Position numbers and translations under genes: made by a program. A stretch of DNA of 37,996 nucleotides from Caenispirillum bisanense (GTDB lineage: Bacteria > Pseudomonadota > Alphaproteobacteria > Reyranellales > Reyranellaceae), in NCBI GenBank assembly GCA_945878895.1, contig CAMDVZ010000004.1:1-37996 (forward strand). The letters run 5' to 3'. The notes beneath the pieces were generated by a model that did no database searches, had not been told where the DNA came from, and saw only the letters and a list, made by a program, of their open reading frames with translations. Positions 6,293 through 14,977 of this stretch are shown here, in pieces (the stretch's first letter is position 1; the number at the start of each line of letters is the position of its first letter).

Positions 6293-8709
6293 GCGTTCCC
6301 GGTTCGGCCCGGATCGTCGTCGTCGGCGGCGGCGCCGTCGGCTGTTCGATCGCCTATCACCTGGCCAGGCTTGGCCTGCGCGACGTCGTCGTGCTGGAAA
6401 AGAGCGGCCTGACGCACGGCTCGACCTGGCACGCCGCCGGCCTGGTCGGCCAGTTGCGCGGCAAGCGCAACCTCACCAGGCTGATGCAGTACAGCGCCCA
6501 ACTGTACGGCTCGCTGGAGGCCGAGACCGGCCAGGCGGTCGACTGGAAGCCGGTCGGCAGCCTGCGGCTGGCCTCCTCGCGCGAACGCTGGAGCGAGCTG
6601 AAGCGCATGGCGACGACCGCGCGGAGTTTCGATTTCGAGCTGCACGCGCTCTCGCCGAAGGAAGCGCTGGAGAAGTTTCCCCTGATGTCGCTGCAAGGCG
6701 TGGTTGGCGCGGTGTTCGTGCCCAACGACGGCTCCGTCGATCCCTCCAGCCTGACGCAAGCCTACGCGAAGGGCGCGCGGGCGGCCGGCGTGCGCTTCGT
6801 CGAGGGCGTGCTGGTGACCGGCTTCGAGCATCGCGGCCGTCGCGTGAGCCGCGTGCTGACCGACCAGGGCGCCATCGATTGCGAGATCGTGGTCAACGCC
6901 GCGGGCATCTGGGCGCGCGACGTGGCGAGAATGGCCGGCGTGCGCGTGCCCGCGGGCGCCGTCGAACACCAGTACGTCGTCACGGAAAAGCGCGACGACC
7001 TGCCGAAAAACCTGCCGACCCTGCGCGATCCCGACAAGATTTTCTATCTCAAGCCCGAACCCGGCGCGCTGGCGATCGGTGGCTGGGAACGCGGCACGCC
7101 GACCTTCGGCGCGAACGGCGTACCCTTCGCATTCGGCCGCGAACTGCTGCAGCCGCATCAGGAGCGGCTGGAGCAGTTCCTGGTGCCCGCCGCCGAACGC
7201 CTGCCGATCCTCAACGACATCGGCATCCGCACGGTGATCAACGGCCCGATCCCGATCTCGCCCGACGGCGAGCCGATCATGGGGCTGGCACCCGAGCGCG
7301 ACAATTTCTACGTCGCCTGCGGTTTCACCTCGGGGATCGCGGCCTCCGGCGGTGCCGGCAAGGCGATGGCGGAATGGATCGTCGAGGGCGAGCCCGGCAT
7401 CGACCTGTGGGCCTTCGACGTCCGCCGCTTCGGCAACCACCACATGAGCGCGAAGTACCTCGCGGAACGCTCGGTCGACAGCTACTGGCGCTACTACCAG
7501 ATCCACTACCCGATCGAGGAACTGACGAGCGCCCGCGGCGGCCGGCGCAGTCCCCTGTACGAAACGCTGAAGGCGCAAGGCGCGGTGTTCGGCTCGCGGT
7601 TCGGCTGGGAGCGTCCCAACTGGTTCGCGCCCGAGGGCGTCGCGCCGGTCGACGAGCCCTCGTTCGAGGCGCGGCCGAACTGGTTCGAGCCTGTCGGCGC
7701 GGAGTGCCGCGCCGCCCGCGAACGCGCGGTGATCATCGACCAGAGCTCCTTCACGAAGTTCGAAATAGCGGGCCCCGGCGCGCTGGCGGCATTGCAACGC
7801 CTCGCCGCCAACGACCTCGACAGGCCGGCGGGGTCGCTGATCTACACCCAGCTGTGCAACGAGCGCGGCGGCATCGAGGCCGACGTCACCTTCGTGCGGA
7901 TCGACGAGACGCGTTTCTATCTGGTGACGGGAAGCGCCTTCGGCGTGCGCGACATGGGCTGGATCCGGCCGCGATTACCGACCGACGGCTCGGTGACCGT
8001 CCAGGAACTCACCTCGACGCGCACCACGCTCAATCTCGCCGGACCGCTGTCGCGCCGCATTCTCGAAAAAGTGGCCGACGGCGACACGAGCGACGCCGCC
8101 TTCCCCTACATGAGCGCGCGCCGGCTCCATATCGGCTACGCGCCGGTCTACGCGTTGCGCGTCACCTATCTCGGCGAGCTCGGCTACGAACTGCACATGC
8201 CGCAGGAATACACCGCGCACGTCTACGAAATCCTGCGCGAGGCGGGCCGCGAATTCGGCCTCGCCAACGCCGGCTATCGCGCCATCGAATCGCTGCGTCT
8301 GGAAAAGCGCTATCTCTACTGGGGCGCCGACATCACGCCGGACTACACGCCGTACGAGGCTGGCCTCGGCTTCGCGGTGTCGCTCAAGAAGAACGTCGAC
8401 TTCATCGGCCGCGCGGCCCTGGAACGCGCGAAGGCCGAGGGGCCGAAACGCAAGCTGATCACCCTGCTGGTCGACGCGCCGGTTCAACTCTACGGCGGCG
8501 AGGCGATCCGGCGCGGCGGCAAGACGCTGGGCGTGACGTCGAGCGGCGGCTGGGGCCATACGATCGGCAAGGCCATCGCGTTCGGCTACGTGCCGATCGA
8601 GGAGGCTGGCCACGCCGACTACGAGATCGAGGCCTTCACGCAACGCCACGCCGCGACCCGGATCGACGGCGCCGCCGTCGATCCGAAAGGAGCGAAGATC
8701 AGGGCGTGA
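6289..8709 (+). CDS. FAD-dependent dimethylglycine/sarcosine dehydrogenase-like protein with GcvT domain
   Basis: This 806-residue flavoprotein starts at GTG 6289, overlapping the Rieske stop by four bases, so the two are translationally coupled. Residues 8-370 form a DAO-type FAD oxidoreductase (VVVGGGAVG at 10-18). His48 in GSTWHAAGL matches the covalent flavin site of dimethylglycine dehydrogenase. A middle domain follows, then a GcvT aminomethyltransferase-like domain from about 430 and its C-terminal barrel from about 725. In known relatives the flavin oxidises an N-methyl group and tetrahydrofolate captures the released one-carbon unit as methylene-THF. Paired with a GbcA-like oxygenase it would continue demethylation from tertiary to secondary or primary amine. 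The exact amine is not deducible. Confidence 0.87.
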   Translation: MSVPGSARIVVVGGGAVGCSIAYHLARLGLRDVVVLEKSGLTHGSTWHAAGLVGQLRGKRNLTRLMQYSAQLYGSLEAETGQAVDWKPVGSLRLASSRERWSELKRMATTARSFDFELHALSPKEALEKFPLMSLQGVVGAVFVPNDGSVDPSSLTQAYAKGARAAGVRFVEGVLVTGFEHRGRRVSRVLTDQGAIDCEIVVNAAGIWARDVARMAGVRVPAGAVEHQYVVTEKRDDLPKNLPTLRDPDKIFYLKPEPGALAIGGWERGTPTFGANGVPFAFGRELLQPHQERLEQFLVPAAERLPILNDIGIRTVINGPIPISPDGEPIMGLAPERDNFYVACGFTSGIAASGGAGKAMAEWIVEGEPGIDLWAFDVRRFGNHHMSAKYLAERSVDSYWRYYQIHYPIEELTSARGGRRSPLYETLKAQGAVFGSRFGWERPNWFAPEGVAPVDEPSFEARPNWFEPVGAECRAARERAVIIDQSSFTKFEIAGPGALAALQRLAANDLDRPAGSLIYTQLCNERGGIEADVTFVRIDETRFYLVTGSAFGVRDMGWIRPRLPTDGSVTVQELTSTRTTLNLAGPLSRRILEKVADGDTSDAAFPYMSARRLHIGYAPVYALRVTYLGELGYELHMPQEYTAHVYEILREAGREFGLANAGYRAIESLRLEKRYLYWGADITPDYTPYEAGLGFAVSLKKNVDFIGRAALERAKAEGPKRKLITLLVDAPVQLYGGEAIRRGGKTLGVTSSGGWGHTIGKAIAFGYVPIEEAGHADYEIEAFTQRHAATRIDGAAVDPKGAKIRA

Positions 8710-8864
8710 CGGCGCGGTATGTCGCGCGGACTGGACCGGTTTCGGGACCGGTTGAAACGCCGACAATCGAATACGGACCGGGACCGCGCCACCCCGGTGG
8801 TCCGACCTTCGCGACGGCACTGCCTGCGCCACGGCCAGTCACGCCCGCCACCGGAGAGGCGCGT

Positions 8865-9022
8865 TCATGGGCGCTGGCTTTGGGCCGAAATGGTTGGCGC
8901 ACCAGCGAAAGGTCCAAAACCGGTGTCATCCCGAGCTTGCCGAGGGACCTTTTCTCTTTGTTTCCATGATTCTTTGCGCCCCCGGCTCCGCGCTGAGGTC
9001 CCTCACTGCGTTCGGGATGACA
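8865..9022. repeat. Dispersed composite repeat, copy 1 (conserved lead plus inverted arms)
   Basis: In the gene-free stretch 8710-9441, a lead of about 60 bases (from TCATGGGCGCTGGCTTTGGG) is followed by arm 8925-8950 (core GTCATCCCGAGCTTGCCGAG). After a loop of about 45 bases comes the roughly complementary arm 8996-9022 (AGGTCCCTC...GGGATGACA). The lead and first arm are almost identical to copy 2. No credible gene was found in the gap; short frames here are the repeat itself. Confidence 0.8.
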
Positions 9023-9161
9023 GCAGTGGGGTGCAGGCGCCGATGCGTCGAGACGCGAAAATATCGGTTTTCGCTACCGCTGCTGGCTTACGCGCACAGC
9101 CTTGCACCAATCCCCGGGCGCACGCCGCAGGCTCAAAGCTAGCGTCGCTGGAGTGGCCTGC

Positions 9162-9314
9162 TCATGGGAGTTAACCTTGGGCCGAAATGTTTGGCGCACC
9201 AGCGAAAGGTCCAAAACCGGTGTCATCCCGAGCTTGCCGAGGGACCTCGATGCGGTAACGCGACCGCACCAAGCCTCGAAGAATCCGGGGTCCCTCGCTG
9301 CGCTCGGGATGACA
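9162..9314. repeat. Dispersed composite repeat, copy 2
   Basis: This is a direct copy of the unit at 8865, 297 bases downstream. The lead TGGGCCGAAATG...GCGAAAGGTCC begins at about 9178, arm one is 9222-9247 and the complementary arm is 9287-9314 (TCCCTCGCTGCGCTCGGGAT core). The 30 bases 9218-9247 are identical to 8921-8950. The loop differs between copies while the arms are kept, as expected if base pairing is selected. Confidence 0.8.
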
Positions 9315-9441
9315 TCGGTGGGGTCGCGCGACGGTGCGTAGAGCGATCAGCCCAAGGTCAGCGCCCATCAGCGGCGCGCTCCCGCGCGGTGCGGCTCCGG
9401 CGACGATTCCGGCGACTTGAAGATTACTCCAGGAGATCCAC

Positions 9442-10227
9442 ATGAACCACGCCGCACGACACGAACTCGCCACGATGCTCGCGACCCTGCGGCGCGAGCA
9501 TCGTGCCCGCAGTGGGCTCGACGCGCGGCTGGTGCCACCCGACAAGGCGGCCGCCTACGAGGTCGCGGCGCTGGTCGCGGTAGAGCTCGGCTGGCCCGTC
9601 GTCGGCTGGAAGATCGCCGCCGCCAAGGCCGAAATGCAGCGCCAGCTGCGCACCGACGCGCCGATCTATGGACGCGTCCTCGCGCCCGGCGTGGTCGAAA
9701 GACCGGCGACATTCGAGCACGCGCGGCTGGTCAATCCGATTCCGGAACTGGAATACATCGCGATCCTCGGCCGCGATCTGCCGCCGCGGCCGAGGCCCTA
9801 CACGGAGCACGAGATCGCTGAGGCGGTCGCCGCGATGCATGTCGGCGTCGAGGTCGCGGAATGCCGCTTCACGCACGACCCGGCCTTCCCGCCGCTGGCC
9901 GCGATCCTCGCCGACGGCAGCGGCTCGGGCACGCTCGTGCGGGGACCGGCCATAGCCGACTGGCGTCATCGCGACATCGCAGGCCAGGAGGTCGTTCTCC
10001 TGGTCGACGGCGTCGCCCGCCGCCGCGGCAACGCAGGCGATGCGCTCGACCATCCGCTGGTGCCGCTGACCTGGCTGGCCAACGAACTCTCGCGCACCGG
10101 CGTGGGCATGAAGGCCGGCGAGGCGATCAGCACCGGCACGCTGACGGGCATGCTAAAGCCGAAAAAAGGCGAACGGCACCTCGCCGATTTCGGCCCGTTC
10201 GGCAGCGTCGAGGTGTTGTTCGCCTGA
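9442..10227 (+). CDS. 2-keto-4-pentenoate hydratase / fumarylacetoacetate hydrolase family protein
   Basis: This 261-residue cytosolic protein resembles MhpD-type hydratases and 2-oxo-acid decarboxylases. It has GWKIAAAKAEMQ near the N-terminus, the metal-binding core ELEYIAILGRDLPP and VGVEVAECRF, and the C-terminal GEAISTGTLTGML that lines the active site. Family members act on 2-hydroxypentadienoate-like or other 2-oxo acids with a divalent metal. The ATG follows AGGAG at good spacing. It stands alone on the plus strand after the repeat-rich gap and is convergent with the phn operon, ending ten bases from the flavin monooxygenase stop. There is no meta-cleavage pathway nearby, so its substrate is unclear; a link to the phosphonate genes is only positional. 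Confidence 0.8.
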   Translation: MNHAARHELATMLATLRREHRARSGLDARLVPPDKAAAYEVAALVAVELGWPVVGWKIAAAKAEMQRQLRTDAPIYGRVLAPGVVERPATFEHARLVNPIPELEYIAILGRDLPPRPRPYTEHEIAEAVAAMHVGVEVAECRFTHDPAFPPLAAILADGSGSGTLVRGPAIADWRHRDIAGQEVVLLVDGVARRRGNAGDALDHPLVPLTWLANELSRTGVGMKAGEAISTGTLTGMLKPKKGERHLADFGPFGSVEVLFA

Positions 10228-10236
10228 CCGCGCGGC

Positions 10237-11736
10237 TCAGCGTTTCGGCGTCGAGAACTCCAGCGCCTTGTCCGCGACCGTGCCGAAGCGCAAGGTCAGC
10301 AGGTCCCTGATGTAGTTCTGGTAGAGCTTCCACGGCCGCTTCGAGCCCTGTTTGGGCAACGTGTCGAGCGAACGCAGGATGTAGTTCGAGGACAGGTCGA
10401 GCCACGGCTCGGGCGTCACGTCGGGGTCGCGACGGGGAGCGACGGTCGTCCAGCCGCGCGATTGCATGCGATTCAGCAGCCGGCACATGTGCTCGGAAAC
10501 AAGGTCGGCCTTCAGGGTCCACGAGGCGTTGGTGTAGCCCGACCACAGCGCGAAGTTGGGCACGCCGGTGAACATCATGCCCTTGTACGTCATCGTGCTG
10601 GCCGGATCGATCGCGCGTCCGTCGACCGACAACGCCATGCCGCCCCAGCCCTTGAGCGTCAGGCCGGTGGCGGTGACGACGATGTCGCCGTCGAGTTCCA
10701 CGCCCGACTTCATTTTCAGGCCGGTCGCGGTGAAGCGCTCGATCTCGTCGGTGACGACCGAGACCTTGTCGCGGCGGATGGCACGGAACAGGTCGGCGTC
10801 GGGAATCAGGCACAGGCGCTGGGTCCACGGATTGTAGGTCGGCGTGAAATGCTTGCCGACGTCGTAGTCCGGACCCAGCATCTGGCGCACGCCGCCCAGC
10901 AAGAGGCCACGCGCGCGCGCCGGATCGCGCCGGCACAGGCGGTAGAAATACATGCCCATCAGCACGTTCTTCCAGCGCGTCAGCGTGTAGGCGAGCCCCA
11001 TCGGCAGGCGCCGCCGCAGTCTGTCGGCGAGGCGATCGCGGGCGGGTCGGGCGACGGCGTAGGTCGGCGAGCGCTGCACCATCGTCACGTGCGCCGCGGT
11101 TTGCGCCATCGCCGGCACCAGCGTCATGGCGGTGGCACCCGAGCCGATCACCAGCACGCGCTTGCCCGACCAGTCGATGTCCTCGGGCCAGAACTGCGGA
11201 TGCACGCGCGTGCCCTTGTAGTCGGCCATGCCGGGAAAGTCGGGCAGATAGCCCTTGTCGTAGTCGTAGTAGCCCGAGCAGGCGAACAGGAAGCCGCAGG
11301 TCATGCGGACCCGCTCGCCGTCGGGTCGGCGCGCCAGCTCGACGGTCCAGCGCGCGTCGGCCGAGGACCAGGCCGCCGCGACGACCTCGTGGTGGAACCG
11401 GATGGCGCGGTCGATCCCGAAATCGCGTGCCACGCCCTCGACATAGGCGCGGATGTCGGCGCCATCGGCGATCGCCTTCTCGCCGGTCCATGGCCGGAAC
11501 GAGTAGCCGAGCGTGAACATGTCGGAATCCGAGCGGATGCCGGGATAGCGGAACATATCCCACGTCCCGCCGATGGCGCCGCGCGCCTCGACGATCGCGT
11601 AGGTCCGGCCGGGGCAGTGCCTTTGCAGATGCCAGGCGGCGCCGATCCCGGACAGGCCGGCGCCGACGATCAGCACGTCGACATGGTCGGGAGGCGCCGG
11701 AGGGATTCGATCGTCCATCGGCGATTCATCGGGCAT
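10237..11736 (-). CDS. Flavin-containing monooxygenase (FMO/Baeyer-Villiger type)
   Basis: This protein has 499 residues from the ATG at 11736; a second in-frame ATG at 11718 is also possible. It has an FAD-binding GAGLSG motif at 25-30, GGTWD at 56-60, a fingerprint YKGTRVHPQFWP at 173-184 that fits the Baeyer-Villiger/FMO signature, and a second dinucleotide motif GSGATA at 198-203 for NADPH. Such enzymes insert one oxygen into ketones or oxygenate amines and sulfides. It is the last gene of a minus-strand run that begins with phnW, 26 bases after a PEP-mutase-like gene, so it is probably co-expressed with phosphonate catabolism. I cannot assign a substrate. An amine- or aldehyde-oxidising role in handling unusual phosphonates is speculation. 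Confidence 0.85.
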   Translation of the reverse strand: MPDESPMDDRIPPAPPDHVDVLIVGAGLSGIGAAWHLQRHCPGRTYAIVEARGAIGGTWDMFRYPGIRSDSDMFTLGYSFRPWTGEKAIADGADIRAYVEGVARDFGIDRAIRFHHEVVAAAWSSADARWTVELARRPDGERVRMTCGFLFACSGYYDYDKGYLPDFPGMADYKGTRVHPQFWPEDIDWSGKRVLVIGSGATAMTLVPAMAQTAAHVTMVQRSPTYAVARPARDRLADRLRRRLPMGLAYTLTRWKNVLMGMYFYRLCRRDPARARGLLLGGVRQMLGPDYDVGKHFTPTYNPWTQRLCLIPDADLFRAIRRDKVSVVTDEIERFTATGLKMKSGVELDGDIVVTATGLTLKGWGGMALSVDGRAIDPASTMTYKGMMFTGVPNFALWSGYTNASWTLKADLVSEHMCRLLNRMQSRGWTTVAPRRDPDVTPEPWLDLSSNYILRSLDTLPKQGSKRPWKLYQNYIRDLLTLRFGTVADKALEFSTPKR

Positions 11737-11762
11737 GGCGTCCGCCAAGGCAAGCCACCACT

Positions 11763-12578
11763 CTACGGTTTCATGAACGCGCCCAGCTGCGGCGAGGACA
11801 ATGCCCGGTCGAGGAAGCCGAAGCTGCCGTGGTCCTTCACCTCGCGCGCGGCTTCCAGCAATCCGCCCATCGCGGCGCGGTAGAGCGCGGTCGCCAAACT
11901 GATGCGGCGCACCCCGGCGGCTTCGAGCGACGCGACGTCGAACGACTTGCCCTTGATGCCGGCCATGAAGCTGAACGGTTTCGAGAGCGACGCGCAGACC
12001 TTCTTCACCGCGTCGAGGTCGGGCAGGCCCGGCGCCATCAGCACGTCGGCGCCGACTTTCTCGTAGGCCTGAAGCCGGCGGATCGTCTCGTCGAGATCGG
12101 GCGCGCCGCGCAAGAACCCTTCGCAGCGCCCCGTCAGCACGAAGGGCACCGGCAACGATCTGGCGGCCTTCGACGCGGCTTCCATGCGCGCCACCGCGTG
12201 GTCGAGATCGTAGGTCCGCGTGCCGCTCCAGTCCTCGATCGAACCGCCGACCAGGCCGACGCCGCACGCCTGGCGGATCGTTTCGGCCGCGTCCTCCGGC
12301 GTATCGCCGAAGCCCTGTTCGAGATCGGCCGCCACCGGCAGATCGCATGAGTCGACGATCAGGCGCGCGTTGGCCAGCGACTCCGCGCGACTGACCGCGC
12401 CGTCGCGGCGGCCGAGCACGCCGGCCTTGGCACCGCTGGAGGTCGCCAGCGCCTCGAAGCCGACGCCGGCCAGCAGGCGGGCCGAGCCTGCGTCCCACGG
12501 ATTGGCGATGACGAAGGCGCGCGGCCCCGCGTGCAGGGCCTGGAATTTCGCGGCCTTGTCGGCCTGGCTGACGCTCAT
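11763..12578 (-). CDS. Isocitrate lyase/PEP mutase superfamily protein, paralogue 1
   Basis: This protein has 271 residues from the ATG at 12578, which follows GGGGAA at good spacing. It is a TIM barrel of the PEP mutase/isocitrate lyase superfamily. NPWDAGSA lies near the N-terminus, the metal-site AADLEQGFGD places Asp85 and Glu87, and GGSIEDWSG follows. It lacks the KxCGH catalytic loop of isocitrate and methylisocitrate lyases, so those activities are unlikely. The superfamily makes or breaks C-C or P-C bonds next to a carboxylate, for example in PEP mutase and phosphonopyruvate hydrolase. It has a same-length neighbour of the same subfamily upstream, suggesting tandem duplication and divergence. 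Position in the phn operon hints at a phosphonate or C-C lyase role; function is unknown. Confidence 0.82.
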   Translation of the reverse strand: MSVSQADKAAKFQALHAGPRAFVIANPWDAGSARLLAGVGFEALATSSGAKAGVLGRRDGAVSRAESLANARLIVDSCDLPVAADLEQGFGDTPEDAAETIRQACGVGLVGGSIEDWSGTRTYDLDHAVARMEAASKAARSLPVPFVLTGRCEGFLRGAPDLDETIRRLQAYEKVGADVLMAPGLPDLDAVKKVCASLSKPFSFMAGIKGKSFDVASLEAAGVRRISLATALYRAAMGGLLEAAREVKDHGSFGFLDRALSSPQLGAFMKP

Positions 12579-12668
12579 GGTGGTTCCCCGTTGCCGCAAT
12601 CGACGACCGCCGATCCTCGCCGCCGCCGGACCCGCGTCAACCGCTACATTGTCACCACGTCGCCACGG

Positions 12669-13484
12669 TCAGTTCCGGAACACCGGCTTCAACGCGCTGG
12701 TCGGCAGCGTGTCGTTCATCCAGCCGAAACGCCCCGCCTTCATTTCGGCGGCCCCCTTCATGAAGGCCGCCAGCGCCAGCCGCGACAGCGCGCCACCGAC
12801 GCTGATCCGCTTGACGCCGGCAGCTTCGAGTTCCCCGGCCGTCAGCGATGGATCGGCGGCACTCATGACTACGTTGATGGGCTTGCCGACGGACGCCACG
12901 ACGGTGCGGATGGTGGCGAGGTCGCGCAAGCCCGGCGCGTAGAGCACGTCGGCGCCGGCCTTCTCGAAGGCTTGCAAGCGCCGGATCGTGTCGTCGAGAT
13001 CGGCGCGGCCGCGGATCAGGTTTTCGGCCCGCGCGGTAAACGTGAACGGCACCGGCAGCGAGCGCGCCATCTCGACGCCGGCCGCGACCCGTTCGACGGC
13101 GTGGTTGAAATCGTAGAGCGCCGAGCCGCTCCAGTCCTCGATCGAGCCGCCGGATATCCCCGCAGCCGCGGCGTCGCGCAGAATCGTGGCGGCCTGCCTC
13201 GGATCGTCGGCGTAGCCGTTCTCGAGATCGGCGTTGACCGGCAGATCGGTGGCTTCGGCAATGACGCGGCAATTCTCCAGCAACTCGGCGCGGGAGACGG
13301 CGTTGTCGCCGTCGACCCGCCCCAGCGCGTTGGCGAGACCCAGGCTCGTGGTCGCCAGCGCCTCGAACCCCAGCGACGCCAGCAGCTTGGCGCTGCCCGC
13401 GTCCCACGGATTGGGCAACAGGAGGAGACCGGAGCGCTCGTGCAGGGCCTTGAACGCGGCACCCTTGTCGGCATTGCTACGCAT
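12669..13484 (-). CDS. Isocitrate lyase/PEP mutase superfamily protein, paralogue 2
   Basis: This 271-residue protein is the same length as the gene that follows it. It shares NPWDAGSA, the acidic metal site NADLENGYAD (Asp86, Glu88) and GGSIEDWSG (Glu116, Asp117). Between the metal site and the C-terminus it has ARAENLIRG where paralogue 1 has GRCEGFLRG, and both lack the cysteine loop of true isocitrate lyases. The ATG at 13484 has GGAG six bases upstream. It begins 26 bases after phnY stops, so transcription with phnW-phnA-phnY is likely. Candidate activities known in the superfamily include phosphonopyruvate hydrolysis and 2-methylmalate-type lyase reactions; none can be chosen from sequence alone. 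Confidence 0.82.
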   Translation of the reverse strand: MRSNADKGAAFKALHERSGLLLLPNPWDAGSAKLLASLGFEALATTSLGLANALGRVDGDNAVSRAELLENCRVIAEATDLPVNADLENGYADDPRQAATILRDAAAAGISGGSIEDWSGSALYDFNHAVERVAAGVEMARSLPVPFTFTARAENLIRGRADLDDTIRRLQAFEKAGADVLYAPGLRDLATIRTVVASVGKPINVVMSAADPSLTAGELEAAGVKRISVGGALSRLALAAFMKGAAEMKAGRFGWMNDTLPTSALKPVFRN

Positions 13485-13510
13485 GACCGTCTCCGATGAA
13501 AACGAAAACC

Positions 13511-14968
13511 TCACCCCGGCCAGGGCAGCGACCAGGTCTTCACGTTGGTGAAGCTCTTCATCGCCTCCAGCACGCCTTCCTTGTAGCCCAGACCGGAGTC
13601 CTTGATGCCGCCGAAGGGCGACATCTCGATCCGATAGCCCGGCACCTCCCACACGTTCACGGTGCCGACCTCGAGTTCGTCGACGAAGCGCGTGATGTAG
13701 TCGAGCCGGTTGGTGCAGACGCCAGACGACAGACCATAGGCGGTGCCGTTGGAAACACGGATGGCGTCGTCGATGTCCTTGACGCGGATGACCGGGATCG
13801 CGGGTCCGAAGGTTTCCTCGCGCACCAGTTCGCAGGCGGGATCGACATGGTCGACCACGGTCGGCGGAAACAGCGCGCCGCGCCGGTCGTTGCCGCACAG
13901 CAGCCTGGCGCCGTGGTTGGCGACGGCGTCGTTGACGCGGTTCTGGAACAGGGTCGCGGCGCGCTCGTGGATGACGGTGCCGACGTCGGTCTCGGGATCG
14001 AGCGGATCGCCGGCCTTGAGCTTGCGCGCCTTGGCGAGCACGCGTTCGACGAAGGCATCGGCGATCGACGCGACGACGAGGATGCGCTTCACCGCCGTGC
14101 AGCGCTGGCCGGAATTTTTCGTGGCGCCCTGCACGGCGAGGTCGGCGGCCTTGTCGAGGTCCGCGTCCTCCATGACGATCAGCGGATCGTTGCCGCCGAG
14201 TTCGAGCACGAGGCGCTTGTAGCCGGCGGTCGCGGCGATGTGCTTGCCGACCCGCACCGAGCCGGTAAAGGTCACCAGATCGGCACGCGGATCGGTGATC
14301 ATCGCGTCGCCGATGTCGGACGGATTGCCGGTAATCACCGACAGCATCTCGGGCGGCAGCCCTGCCTCGTAGAGCGTGTCGGTGAGGAACAGCGCCGTCA
14401 GCGGCGTCAGTTCGGTCGGTTTCAGCACGACGCAGTTGTTGGTGGCGAAAGCCGGCGCGAGCTTGTGCGCCACCATGTTGAGCGGATGGTTGAAGGGCGT
14501 GATGGCGCTGATGGCGTTGAGCGGCTGGCGCAGGGTGAAAATCTTGCGCGACTTGCCGTGCGGGGTGAGATCGCACGAGAAGGTCTGGCCGTCGTCGAGC
14601 AGGCAGAGCTGGCCCGCGAAGGTGAACACGTCGAAGGCGCGGCCGACCTCGTAGAGCGAGTCCTTCAGGCAGAGGCCGGTCTCCAGCGTGATCAGGCGCG
14701 ACAGCTCCGCCTTGCGCGCCACCAGCAGGTCGGCGGTCTTGAGCATGATCTGCTGGCGCTGGTAGCGGGTCAGTTTCGGCTTGTAGGCGTGCGCGATCCG
14801 GAATGCCTCGGCCACCAGTTCCGGCGTGGCGCGCGGCACGGTGCCGACCAGCCGGTTGTCCCACGGATAGCGGACTTCCAGCGTGGCGCCGGTCTCGACC
14901 TTGCGGCCCGCGATGCGCAGTTGTTCGTGCCTGACGTCGCTGCCGAGCGGGCGCGTGATCACGTTCAT
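13511..14968 (-). CDS. phnY: Phosphonoacetaldehyde dehydrogenase
   Basis: This 485-residue aldehyde dehydrogenase oxidises phosphonoacetaldehyde to phosphonoacetate with NAD. The oxyanion Asn160 (TPFNHPLN), cofactor-loop FTGSVRVG near 235, catalytic Glu256 (LELGGND) and nucleophile Cys290 ([10 protein letters not shown]) are all present, so it should be active. The length matches the known PhnY of rhizobia. It begins nine bases after the phnA stop and is followed by two PEP-mutase-like genes. The order phnW-phnA-phnY is a diagnostic cluster, which raises the call above a generic aldehyde dehydrogenase. Confidence 0.93.
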   Translation of the reverse strand: MNVITRPLGSDVRHEQLRIAGRKVETGATLEVRYPWDNRLVGTVPRATPELVAEAFRIAHAYKPKLTRYQRQQIMLKTADLLVARKAELSRLITLETGLCLKDSLYEVGRAFDVFTFAGQLCLLDDGQTFSCDLTPHGKSRKIFTLRQPLNAISAITPFNHPLNMVAHKLAPAFATNNCVVLKPTELTPLTALFLTDTLYEAGLPPEMLSVITGNPSDIGDAMITDPRADLVTFTGSVRVGKHIAATAGYKRLVLELGGNDPLIVMEDADLDKAADLAVQGATKNSGQRCTAVKRILVVASIADAFVERVLAKARKLKAGDPLDPETDVGTVIHERAATLFQNRVNDAVANHGARLLCGNDRRGALFPPTVVDHVDPACELVREETFGPAIPVIRVKDIDDAIRVSNGTAYGLSSGVCTNRLDYITRFVDELEVGTVNVWEVPGYRIEMSPFGGIKDSGLGYKEGVLEAMKSFTNVKTWSLPWPG

Positions 14969-14977
14969 GGTCTTGCC

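Noticed and set aside
8865-9314. Possible CRISPR array
   Set aside because: There are only two direct units, each about 150 bases long with inverted arms, not short repeats with uniform spacers, and no cas genes are present.
8867-9445. Overlapping short frames of about 60-150 codons in the gap after the flavoprotein
   Set aside because: They are translations of the dispersed repeats (the same peptide appears twice) and have no ribosome site or domain.
11763-13484. Calling the paired proteins isocitrate or methylisocitrate lyase
   Set aside because: The KxCGH catalytic loop required by those enzymes is missing.
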